Source of the DNA: Adenophora triphylla var. japonica
Lineage: Eukaryota > Streptophyta > Magnoliopsida > Asterales > Campanulaceae
Length of the DNA stretch: 64,000 nucleotides
Direction: 5' to 3'
NCBI GenBank assembly: GCA_022495995.1
Contig: JAFEMH010001350.1
Coordinates: 424,328 to 488,327 of the forward strand
The translations under genes and the position numbers were made by a program. Every line of letters begins with the position of its first letter. The first letter of the stretch is position 1. Shown here in pieces: positions 55,600 through 64,000 of this stretch. Under the pieces are notes generated by a model. That model saw nothing but the letters and a program-made list of their open reading frames with translations, had not been told where the DNA came from and did not search any database.

Positions 55600-57010
55600 G
55601 TTCCGCCATTATGCGTCCTTTTACGGATTTCCTTGAAACATAAGTGATGTCATATTCGGCCAAAAAGAACGACCATTTTGCCAACCTCATGGAGATGGAA
55701 GGCTTGTCGAACGTATATTTGATGGGGTCTATCCTTGAGACGAGATGTATCGGTGAGACCGCATGTAGTGTTTCAACTTTCCCACTACCTGCACCAAACC
55801 TCAAGCGCAAGTCTTCTCGCAAGCAGAGTAATTGAGTTCGCTTCCTTGGAGCTTTCGCTACGAAATAGATGGCGCTTTCGACCTTGGAATCTTTCTTCTT
55901 TGAGCTAGCATAGCCCCAATTGCCGTATCTCGTGATGCTAGATATAGCAAGAGTGGCTTTTGCCGATGTGGTGGGCAGAGAATTGGGGGATTCACAAGGT
56001 ATGCCTTAATCTGCTCAAAGGCAACCGACATTCTCTGGAGTCCATTCTGTGTAGGCATTTTTCTTCATCAACTTGAAGATCGGCTCGTAGATCGAGGTCA
56101 CTGATTTACAAAGCGGCTTATGTATTGCAGCCTTCCCATGAAGGATTTCACTGTCGTTGTCCTGGCGGCTTCATTTCAACTATCGCCTTGATTTTCCGGG
56201 GATCTACTTCGATTCCCCGTTCGTCACCATATATCCTAGCACCTTACCTCGTCTTACACCGAAGGTGCACTTGGCCGGATTCAAGCCTCATGCCGTGGTC
56301 TCGAGGCGGCCGAAGAATTTTCTCAAATCAACAAAGTGTCGCCATCTCGATCCTCTCGGAATGTATTATCATGTCGTCCACATAGACCTCAATTTCTTTG
56401 TGGATCATGTCATGGAACAGAGCCGTAGCCGCCCTTTGGTACGTAGCCCCGCATTCTTTAGTCCGAATGGCATGACCGTGTAGCAAGATGTGCCCCAAGG
56501 GGTTGTGAAGGCCGCTTTGGGTTGATCTTCTTCGCCATTTTGATTTGGTTGTAGCCGCAAAACCGTCGACGAAGGATTTGACTTCATGGTTGGCCGTGGA
56601 ATCTACCAAAATGTCGATGTTTGGCAAAGGGGGAAATCGTCTTTGGACCGGCTTTGTTCAAGTCTCTCAAGTCTACGCAAAGACCGGATCTTTCCGTTGG
56701 CCTTGGTCACCATTACTATGTTGGAAAGCCATGTAGGGTATTCAATGACCCCGATGAATCCCGCCCCGAGCATCTTTTCTATCTCCTCTTTCACTTGTAG
56801 GGACCATTCGCTTAATTCTTCTTAGCTTCGTTTTATCGGCTTGACTTCCGGGTCGAGCGGTATTCGGTGCTCAACTATGGAAGGATCGAGGCCTCGGCAT
56901 ATCTTTATAGGACCATGCGAACACATCCACAAATTCTTTTAGTATCTCAATTAGGGCATCCCTTTCATCCCTTCAAGAAACTACCAATCTGCGTCTCTTT
57001 AGGCTCTTCC
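55600..57010 (-). pseudogene. E2 reverse transcriptase, frameshifted
   Basis: EEIEKMLGAGFIGVIEYPTW then SNIVMVTKANGKIR are clear near 56800-56690. The next block is scrambled (expected VCVDFRDLN replaced by frameshifted sequence). QPKAAFTTPWGT, MPFGLKNAG and EVYVDDMIIHS (YVDD at 56373-56384) follow in mixed frames. The C-terminal connection (SPIHLVSRIDPIKYTFDKP, LAEYDITYVSRKSVKG) lies at 55610-55770. Inactive. This whole segment is missing from E1. Confidence 0.85.
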
Positions 57011-57212
57011 GCAGCTCCTGCATTCACACTCGTCAAAATCTCTTCGGCAAACTGGGCTCGATTTTCCTCTTTCCTGACAACCTGCTTAAAGATTTCTTTG
57101 ATATATTGTTCATTTAATGTGTCTCGCCTCTTCATCTAGTGAATCGTTATTAACTCAAGCTTTTAGATTATTAGTTAATTCATCATTAGTTAAAGTGGCA
57201 ATTAAGGGATAC

Positions 57213-57821
57213 TCAGTAAAGGTTCATCATTTCATTGAAGACGAAAGGGAATACAACGTTCGCTACATGCACTCGTAGTCTTCGTGCGTAAGGCCATCTG
57301 GACGACTCGAGAGACTCGAACTCAACAATGAGAGACTCTGAGGACTTTACAAAGGTTGACACGAAAGGACGGGGGACCAATCCAAGCTTGGTGATCATTT
57401 CCTCTTTGGTCGCGGACGGGCCTGAGAGAGTTTCCCAATTCTTTAGCGGCATCGCTGTCGGTGGCTTCACAACTCGGGAAAGGCATGGTCTCTGTGCTCC
57501 CTCTTCAAGCATTGCTATCATCTCTTTGTCTGAATCAGAATCAACCAGGTTCGGCTCTTGGAAACTGAGCATGAAGATGTAAGGATCTTCTTCCAGATAT
57601 GCCGCTTCCTCCATCCTGGAGGGTTCTGACTCATCGTCGTCTGATCGCTCAATCCAGATGCGGGGACGTGTTGCGTCTTGGTGCGGTGCTGGAACTACTG
57701 GAAAGATCTCATGCCCCATGTGCGAGCGGAAAGGCTTAGTGGGTAGTTCTTCGAGGAGGACGTCCCACACAATGTTCATACATTCGAGCCGAGTCTGTCG
57801 GTGTTCGTCGACTTTTATCAT
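57213..57821 (-). pseudogene. E2 protease-RT linker
   Basis: A 202-residue open frame with an acidic middle (SDDDESEPSRMEEAAYLEED, DSDSDKEM) and the MPLKNWETLSGPSATKEEM block shared by E1 and E3. The conserved non-coding-looking tail (LTNDEL region) continues to about 57110. I recognise no enzyme. It may be a Tat-specific spacer. Confidence 0.65.
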
Positions 57822-58199
57822 GAAAATCTCCTCGCCTGGCGAGGCCAGAGAATGGGTTTGCAGAATGCTGACAAATCTGTGATTGAGGACCGGGGACTTG
57901 TGTGCCTCAGATCATGGCGGTGTTCAGCGTTTCCTTCCAAAGACGCCTCCAAGTGTTGGAAATAACAATTAAATTTGATGAATCGAACTTCTTCGGAGTC
58001 TGCTCGCTTGAGTGTGTTGACATAGTTGGCATCGCCGGATTCCAAAGGATGCTGGCGAGACTTGCCTCTTGAAGGATGTAGCCCCGGTGTTTGGCTGTGA
58101 GCATTCTTGGCTATTGTTTCAGCTTCGTTCCCTATGAGGAAACAGTCACCCCTTATGACTTCAAGGTCTCCCTGCCGGTTGATGAATTTGACACTTTGG

Positions 58200-58610
58200 T
58201 GGAGGGTGGAAGCTATGGCTTTCATGTGATGTAACCAAGGGCGTCCCTAATAGAGCCGTGAATTGATGGGACGTCCATTACATGGAATTTCGTTGGCACC
58301 ATTTGGGTTTCAAACCGTAGTTCCAGAGTTACCGTCCCTTAATGGGACGAGACGAACCGTCGTAGGCCTTGACATCCGGGTAGATGGGATCATACGCCTT
58401 TCATTTATGCGAGGGCCCTCATCATGCCGAGGGGAAGGACGTTTACCGATGATCCATTGTCCACTAATACCCTGTGGAGTGATATGGTGTTGAGCCGAAT
58501 AGTGATGTACAAAGCTTCATTGTGTTGGGAGACCTCTCGGGCAAATCTTCATCGCAGTAAGGTGATCATACTCCCATATAGGTGAGGATCATAGATTTGG
58601 TCCTTGTCTC
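58200..58610 (-). pseudogene. E2 retropepsin-like protease, active-site motif kept
   Basis: EALYITIRLNTISLHRVLV precedes DNGSSVNVLPL, with Asp at 58459-58461, Asn and Gly following. Downstream GRPWLHHMKAIASTLHQSVKF (about 58250-58190) is the usual end of the domain. Frameshifts separate the two blocks. Confidence 0.8.
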
Positions 58611-58649
58611 TGGATAGAGAGTCATTAAACCAGCCACTTCGTGCCTTTT

Positions 58650-59852
58650 CTTGCGAGGTAGAGCCTTTGCCGAAGCCCTCGGGTTATACCGAGGCCTTTT
58701 GTGGCGGTTGCCATCTCCGGCCAACATGTTGATTGAGTGGGAGCGCCAAACCGGCGTTGGTCTTTCTTTGCCTGCAGTGCACTCTGAGCCGGTCAAACCG
58801 ACTCAGCGTTTCCGCTGGGGATAGATTTCTGATTGGCAGAGTTACCCTGTGTCCACAGATTCTCGCGTCCGAAAGTCTCAATTGCTGTTGGCAAGGCTTT
58901 TCTGCTCTTTTACCCCCGTTTGCTTGGGAAGACCGACCGGAGTAGAGTACATAATAATCAAATCCCCGCATGGCTCCCCGAGCTGTTCCCACACCGTTAT
59001 CACCGCCTCGAATCTCTCCCTTCAATTTTTGGCCGGGAGGAAAATTTCTTTTCCTTAGGAGGACGGTCCTCGTGTATCCACCCCGATAATCCCTTTCAAG
59101 GCAATCGGGATAGTCACAAATATCCCACCAAATGTGTTCTACTACTGCGGCGGATTTGGGACCTCGTGTTGAGCGGTGCCGGGAATGACTTTGGGTGGAA
59201 CCGGTCCGGGGGGATCTGCCGCTCTATCCGGAAGCGAGTGATTGGACTCCGCCGGATAATGAGAGATATTAAGGTCCCGGGAACACGCATATGTTTGTCC
59301 TTCATGGTAGCCCCGCCGCCTGGGAGATTGTTAAGGTCCCGAAGTGGCGTGTGGCCTCTTCAATCCAAAGGCTTGCTTCGGGTTCGGTTCCGGCGTTCTT
59401 CCAAGGCTTTGATGGCTGACCATATTTCTTCAACTGTTCCTTGATTTTCATCACTCAGCCGATATTTGTGGGATCATCACTTTGAGAGGGGACAACCGAC
59501 AAGATATTGAACTCTTTCGTCCCCGATCATCTGCTGGGTGCCGCTGCCTCGTAAGTCGACGGCAGGAGTCCCGGCGGTGGAAACATAGGAATCTTGGGGT
59601 AGCATCTTTGATGTATCCGGGCGATTAAGAAGAGGAGGAGAACCCTCTTCCTTCTTTGCGGTAAAAATGCCATCGGAATTGAGACTCGATAGTCAAACCA
59701 CGACTTGCGACAACCCCTGTAAGGTCATCAATTTGAGCCTCATGTCGAAGCCTCATCTCTGTTCTACCAACCGGATCCAATACCGGCCCGTCCGAGGGAT
59801 TTTGGAGGATCGGAGCAATGTGGTCCCCATCATTACCGACCGATGCAGACAT
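58650..59852 (-). pseudogene. E2 gag, heavily decayed
   Basis: Start by comparison with E1 is ATG 59852 (MSASVGNDGDHI). EMRLRHEAQIDDL and the following residues match E1 near 585-640. After about 59620 frames break every 50-100 codons. I can find only scraps (TVEEIWSAIKALEERR; LSRFDRLRVHCRQRKT) and no gag core or zinc knuckle, so part may be deleted. Limits approximate. Confidence 0.55.
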
Positions 59853-61293
59853 TCCCGAAACCCGAGTCCGAACAAACGGTGAAGCCGATGACGCGCCGAC
59901 TATTCCCAACTAATCAAACAATGACCCGGTGCCCGAAACCAAGCTTTTGTGCGTGAGTCATGGGAAAGGACACGAAGGTTCGGATGTCCGGGGAATGGAA
60001 GGAGGGTAGGTGTTTCGGGCTTTTGGCTCATGCAACATGCGATTATTTGTTCACGTTTACTTAAAACATGCTTTATTAACCTAATCGGTTGGAAAAGATT
60101 GCTCTTCTTTTTCGCAAACTACTGGGATCCCGGATCGTGGGCCCCGTCACTACGTCTATAAGCCCCTCGTATTCCACCCGTATTTCGACCTCCCAGGTGG
60201 ACACCTGCGAAGGTCCTATAGGGCAAGCGGGTCCCACCGACCGAAAGAAAAACGATCCTAAAAGTCTGGCGGGTAATCGAGCTCTTAACGAGCATTCGAT
60301 GTGAATTACGGACAAAGCCGACGTCAAAAGTCAAGATCATGTCCGGGGCTCGACGAAAAGTCGGCATGATTTGACCGATAAGCGTCCACAATTGATCTTG
60401 ACTTGTCGTCGCTAGGCCGTAATTAGGGCATGGAATAATCATTAATCCTTGATGACTCAAAGTGTCAATGCCGGGAGTCGTTGTATAATTTGTGCGCCGA
60501 GCCGAAGTCAAGGCGCCGGTCAATATCTTGGTCAAAGTCTCAGCGGCGGAAAACCGGCGTAACTTCGACCGATTAGGGTCTCCGAAAGATATTGAGTCGG
60601 TATGCCGACAAAGGCTTGAAAGGAAAGGTCTATACACGTACATGTGGCATGACACGTACCAGACTAAAAACCAACCGGGTCTCTGACAAAGTGTGTCACG
60701 GACAAGTGCATGGTCGACACGAGGCTCCATGGGATGTTTGGGTAGTCCCGTGCTCATCCGAGAGGCGTAATAAGACCAAACGGACCGCGACAAGGATTTC
60801 CCGGGTTAGGGACGTAGTGTGCAAAGTGTACGGTCACGTGCGCGTAGTGTGCAAGCAGTCTATATTCTTTTTCTGAGTAAAATAGGAATTTTTCATGTGT
60901 CTTAAAAATATGATGCATGATTTTTTTTTTGAAAATTTTATTTTTTTTTTTGGAAACCCCTTTTTTTTTTTGAAATTTAATGAACACATAAGCACGTAAG
61001 CACGAAAATTCCGACAGTTAGGGACATTATTCCGACAAATAAAATTTTGACTTTCTCCGAGGCGGCCAAAACAACACGAAAATCGTGCAAAAATCAACAC
61101 ACACACAAAAATGATTTTCAAAGCCGGGACGGAAGCTTGACCCTCAAAAGCTTTTTTTTTTTAAACGGTGATACCGGTACGTGGGATTGTTAAACCACAA
61201 TTTATCCCCGACTCGTGTTAGGAGGCGGTAACGGGAAGTTTAATGGTTTCCACCAATATACCAAATACCATTTTTTTTTAAAAAAGCGTAATA
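59853..61293 (-). other. E2 5' leader
   Basis: About 1.4 kb, long for a leader. It includes T-tracts (60921-60975) and a 224-residue open frame (60119-60793) that resembles no known protein; part of it aligns with E1 1-230, where it is not open. I treat it as untranslated. Confidence 0.6.
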
Positions 61294-61312
61294 TCCCCAC
61301 GTGGAGTCGCCA
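61294..61312 (-). other. E2 primer binding site
   Basis: On the - strand TGGCGACTCCACGTGGGGA starts one base from the LTR end. It shares the first nine bases with the E5 site. Confidence 0.85.
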
Positions 61313-61313
61313 T

Positions 61314-63043
61314 CGTGATGATGTGTCGCCATTTCGCGGAAAAATTGATTTTTCGGGTTTCTTTGAAAAAACCAAATAAAACCCGGGAAAAAGAACGGAG
61401 TCGCCACGCCATTTTTGTTTTAAGGGCCAAAACTTTGAAAAAAGCCCGAGATCAGAAATTTGGGTTCGGAGGTCATGTTACACGCCGGGAAGGACGTTAG
61501 TGTGCACTTAATGCCTCGTAAACCGAGTCTTCCAAGCTGAAAATCATTTGTGTGTGTGTGTTTTGGCCAAAATAATTTGAAACTCAGAAAAGTAAAAATT
61601 GGGATATCTTTTTAAGACTTTAAACTGATCCCATGATTTTTTGGATTGAGATTTGGTACTCAAAAGACCTTTTGAGGTTGAGAGCCACTTCTGCCAGAAT
61701 GAAAAAGGCAGTGGACCTTTGATTTTGAAATGGATTCAAGGGTCTTAAAACTTCATAATCTGGATAAACTCAGAGAAAGAAAGTTGTTCCAGACACCTTA
61801 AATAAGATTCGTGCGAAGGAATTTTTCATTTTGGAGAAGATTTGAGGGGTCAAAACCTTCTGGAAACCTCAGATATGAGATCTGGATTCCCAGAAGCTAA
61901 TGAACTAGCCTCTGAAAGAAAATTTTAAAAGAGGAGTTTTACTCACCCAAAAAATAAAGTAAAAATATGTATGGAAATATATGGATGTTGGCTACAAAAA
62001 GTGTTTTGTAGTCAACACCAAATTCCACATTTATCTGTGTCCAAAAAATTAGACCATGGACTGAGGTCTGAGGAAATTGCTACTGGACAGCAACTTCTCA
62101 AGAAAGAAAATATGATTTTAAGGGGGGTTTTGCATCCATGCTTGTCCCCATTTCCCTAGGTTTTGGTTAGTGATCACTTGACATTTTAGTGGTGAATCAA
62201 CTATACCAAACCATCCTTGGGGTACATTAGGACTAAGCACTTCATTTGCTTGGGAAGGGGAATTTTATCCTTTGAAAATGAGATTTGATGCTTGAAAATG
62301 GTTTTTAGGGTTTTGAAAATGCATTTGCAAGAAAACAAGAACACATTAAAGAAAATTTTGATCCTTGTAGAAGATCATCCATGGAGATGGACTTCCATGG
62401 TGATCTTCTTGGATCTTAAGACAAGAAGAAGAATGAACTACATTTTGTAGTTTGAAGATGCATGCATGGATGAGAGATTTAGGGTAAGAAGAGGGAGGTT
62501 ATACCTATCTTCCTTGTATTTTGAGGTTTTGGCTTGAATATTTGAGTGTTTGAGGCTTGAATGTGTTTAGGGTTTGAATTTGAGAGTGAGTGTGAGTTGG
62601 GAAATATTCAAGAGAAAATGGTGACAATTCAAGTGAATTCTCACTGTTTTCTCTATATTTCGCCAGAGGTTCAAGCAAATTGTGTTGTTGCTTCCTATTT
62701 TTGTGACTGGAGGGCTCAATTTATAGCCCTCTGAATTTTACAAAGATGTCCGCGCGGATGGGATTGGTGGCGTGCACTGTTCATTAAATGCAGCTCCAGG
62801 CTTTGGACACAAGGAATAAAATTCAAAAATATCAGCAGAAAATGTTTTTCAACTTGCTGTTTCGGGATTTTCTTAATTCTTTTACTTTTTAAGATTCCTT
62901 TGAAGGTTTATCTTTAAATAGCAATGCCCATTTTGCCCTCACTTTGTTAGAAATGTTAGGATTGTTAGGAATTGTTAGAAATGTTATAACTTTCGTTAAT
63001 TTTCTAACGAAAATTCTAACAAGCTCAAATTGGAGCACTTACA
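61314..63043 (-). repeat. E2 5' LTR
   Basis: 1730 bases; begins TGTAAGTGCTCC (63043). Its inner end reads CATCATCACG where the 3' LTR reads CATCATCACA. Confidence 0.93.
62717..62758 (-). promoter_or_regulatory. E2 5' LTR promoter: TATA box and TCCGCGCGGA
   Basis: On the - strand CTATAAATTGAG (about 62717-62728) follows TCCGCGCGGA (62749-62758) by about 20 bases. This is the promoter that would drive gag-pol. Confidence 0.7.
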
Positions 63044-63048
63044 GGGGG
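63044..63048. repeat. E2 target-site duplication, right copy
   Basis: GGGGG, paired with 45028-45032. Confidence 0.8.
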
Positions 63049-64000
63049 CGCTTGGTTGCGGTTTCCTTGGACTCCATTCTGGATGTAGTGGACTGTTTCG
63101 GCTGCTTCCTTTCCTTTGCTTGGGATAGGTGCCGGATTTGACGGGGTTGCCCAATAGCGGTAGGATGAAGCAGGAACTGCTGTTATCTCCTGGAGGCTCA
63201 AGGTCTTCTCGAACTTGGTGCCGGTATTGATCATGGCACGGAGGTCGGGATAAAAGTGGTGTCTGATCAAGGTCCTTAGAGATGGCTTGAGGCAGTAATG
63301 GAAGATGTCCATTTGCTCTTCTTTGGAAAGCGGATCCATTATCTCGCTCAGTTTACAATTCCATCTTTTGTAGAACTCACCTACGAGCTCGCGTCATCCT
63401 TTTGTTTCGAGGAGCTTGTAGATCACTGGAGGTTTGTTTCTCATTCAAGGTTAGGCGCGGTACATCTCCAGGAAGATTTCACCTATTTGATCCAGTGGAG
63501 CGGTTTTCTCGCCTTAACATCGAGGAACCACCTTAATGCCGTGGATTTGAGGGACATACTTTTGGAAGTGGATCCGCCATTTGGCCGTGGGAGTGTCCCC
63601 TTTGGCTCTTATACCCAAGACATAGGGTGTCGATGTGGGTTTTTGGGCATTCGGTCCCCGTCGAACTTTTCCATTTCTGGCATTCTGAATTTTGGAGGGA
63701 GTGGATTCCCCCACCTTGCTTGGGCCTTCATGGCATGAGGGAGTCCTTCTGAGGAGCTTGGCTCAGTTTGCCTTGCATGCTCCTTCATCCGTTTAATTCG
63801 ACCAACCAAGCAGCATCATGCCAGGGAGTCAAGTAAGGCCGAGGGGCAGCAGCTCGCCATTGACTCTGCCTGGGATGGAGACCGAAGATGGAGGGTGGCA
63901 TTGGCCGACGTGATTGCCATTCGGGAATCTTTGGGTGGCAGTTGAGCGTATACCATCCCATACCCTTAGTTGTTGAAATTGTGGAGCCAAGGGCATGATT
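63049..64000 (-). pseudogene. E3 gag, N-terminal and core part, runs off window
   Basis: Contains LPPKFRMPEMEKFDGD (gag core entry), frame-shifted core, then SKEEQMDIFHYCLKPSLRTL and LRAMINTGTKFEKTL, which match E1 gag 1932-2070, and a proline-rich stretch up to the E2 insertion. Frames change near 63600 and 63350. The N-terminus and 5' LTR lie beyond 64000. Confidence 0.75.

Larger units (their letters stand above)
45033..63043 (-). mobile_element. E2: complete 18-kb Tat-like Ty3/gypsy element with two antisense genes
   Basis: Oriented on the - strand: 5' LTR 63043-61314, primer site 61312-61294, leader, gag, protease, linker, RT, RNase H and integrase ending at 53781; then A1 (51824-53321) and A2 (47949-51216) on the + strand; arrays, polypurine tract and 3' LTR 46798-45033. 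It is inserted in E3 gag with a GGGGG duplication. It is the closest relative of E1. In a 190-base stretch of LTR compared by eye (from 45566 and 61806) I count about nine differences, so it is not brand new. Confidence 0.95.
36828..64000 (-). mobile_element. E3: pol-less Tat-like gypsy element, interrupted by E2, 5' end off-window
   Basis: On the - strand it reads gag (64000-63049, then 45027-44720 across the E2 insertion), a protease-RT linker scrap, a minisatellite, non-coding sequence, opposite-strand A1 and A2 remnants, three further arrays, a polypurine tract and the 3' LTR (38234-36828). RT, RNase H and integrase are absent. It is the same family as E5 by shared non-coding blocks. Inserted in the H LTR. 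Confidence 0.8.

Noticed and set aside
60119..60793. A 224-codon - strand frame in the E2 leader
   Set aside because: The matching E1 sequence (1-230) is not open in the same frame, no motif is recognisable, and it precedes gag. Kept as leader.
1..64000. Ordinary host genes, tRNA or rRNA genes
   Set aside because: I looked for long non-element frames, splice-supported genes outside the elements and tRNA-like cloverleaf sequences, and found none I could support.

Overview
The window is intergenic DNA from a flowering plant, most likely a eudicot. It is almost entirely LTR retrotransposons inserted into one another, and I see no ordinary host gene, tRNA or rRNA. Evidence for a plant: Ty3/gypsy and Ty1/copia elements with plant-type primer binding sites, TG...CA LTRs with 5-base target duplications, a copia primer site beginning TGGTAACAGAGC, and plant mobile domain (PMD)-like genes. 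The species cannot be read from the sequence.

Layout, left to right. E1 (1-15605, + strand, 5' end off-window) is a Ty3/gypsy element with a Tat-like layout: decayed gag and pol, then two genes on the opposite strand (A1, A2), then the 3' LTR. It sits in the LTR of an old non-coding element family that I call H (fragment 15606-16293). A 30-base tandem array (16294-16735) begins E5 (to 24049, - strand), a pol-less relative with gag and a 5' LTR. Next is H itself (24050-36827, - strand): internal scrap, LTR, internal region, second LTR. A Ty1/copia element (26826-34793, + strand, target duplication ACAGC) lies inside the H internal region. E3 (36828-64000, - strand, 5' end off-window) is another pol-less Tat-like element inserted into the H 5' LTR. 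Its gag is interrupted by E2 (45033-63043, - strand), a full-length 18-kb sister of E1 with both LTRs and a GGGGG target duplication.

Inferred order of insertion: H is oldest; copia, E5, E1 and E3 entered H; E2 entered E3. Every coding region is damaged (frameshifts, stops, deletions), but E1 and E2 together let the architecture be read. Gag-pol runs one way. Between pol and the 3' LTR, two PMD-like genes run the other way. A2 has four exons with recognisable splice sites; A1 is a single reading frame. Both end in basic, nuclear-signal-like tails.

The most interesting signals are regulatory or structural. First, the palindrome TCCGCGCGGA occurs eight times in 64 kb: before the TATA box of every E1/E2/E3 LTR and before both antisense genes in E1 and E2. 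Second, unrelated LTR families (copia, H, E5) carry different CpG-centred palindromes in the same place before their TATA boxes. Third, a 35-40 base two-stem hairpin with apparent compensatory changes recurs ten times at element gene boundaries. Fourth, each Tat-like element has its own tandem arrays whose units contain a short inverted repeat. E3 and E5 look like non-autonomous derivatives that kept LTR, gag and antisense-gene remnants but not pol. Positions of splice sites, domain edges and repeat edges were read by eye and may be off by a few bases to a few tens of bases for array edges.
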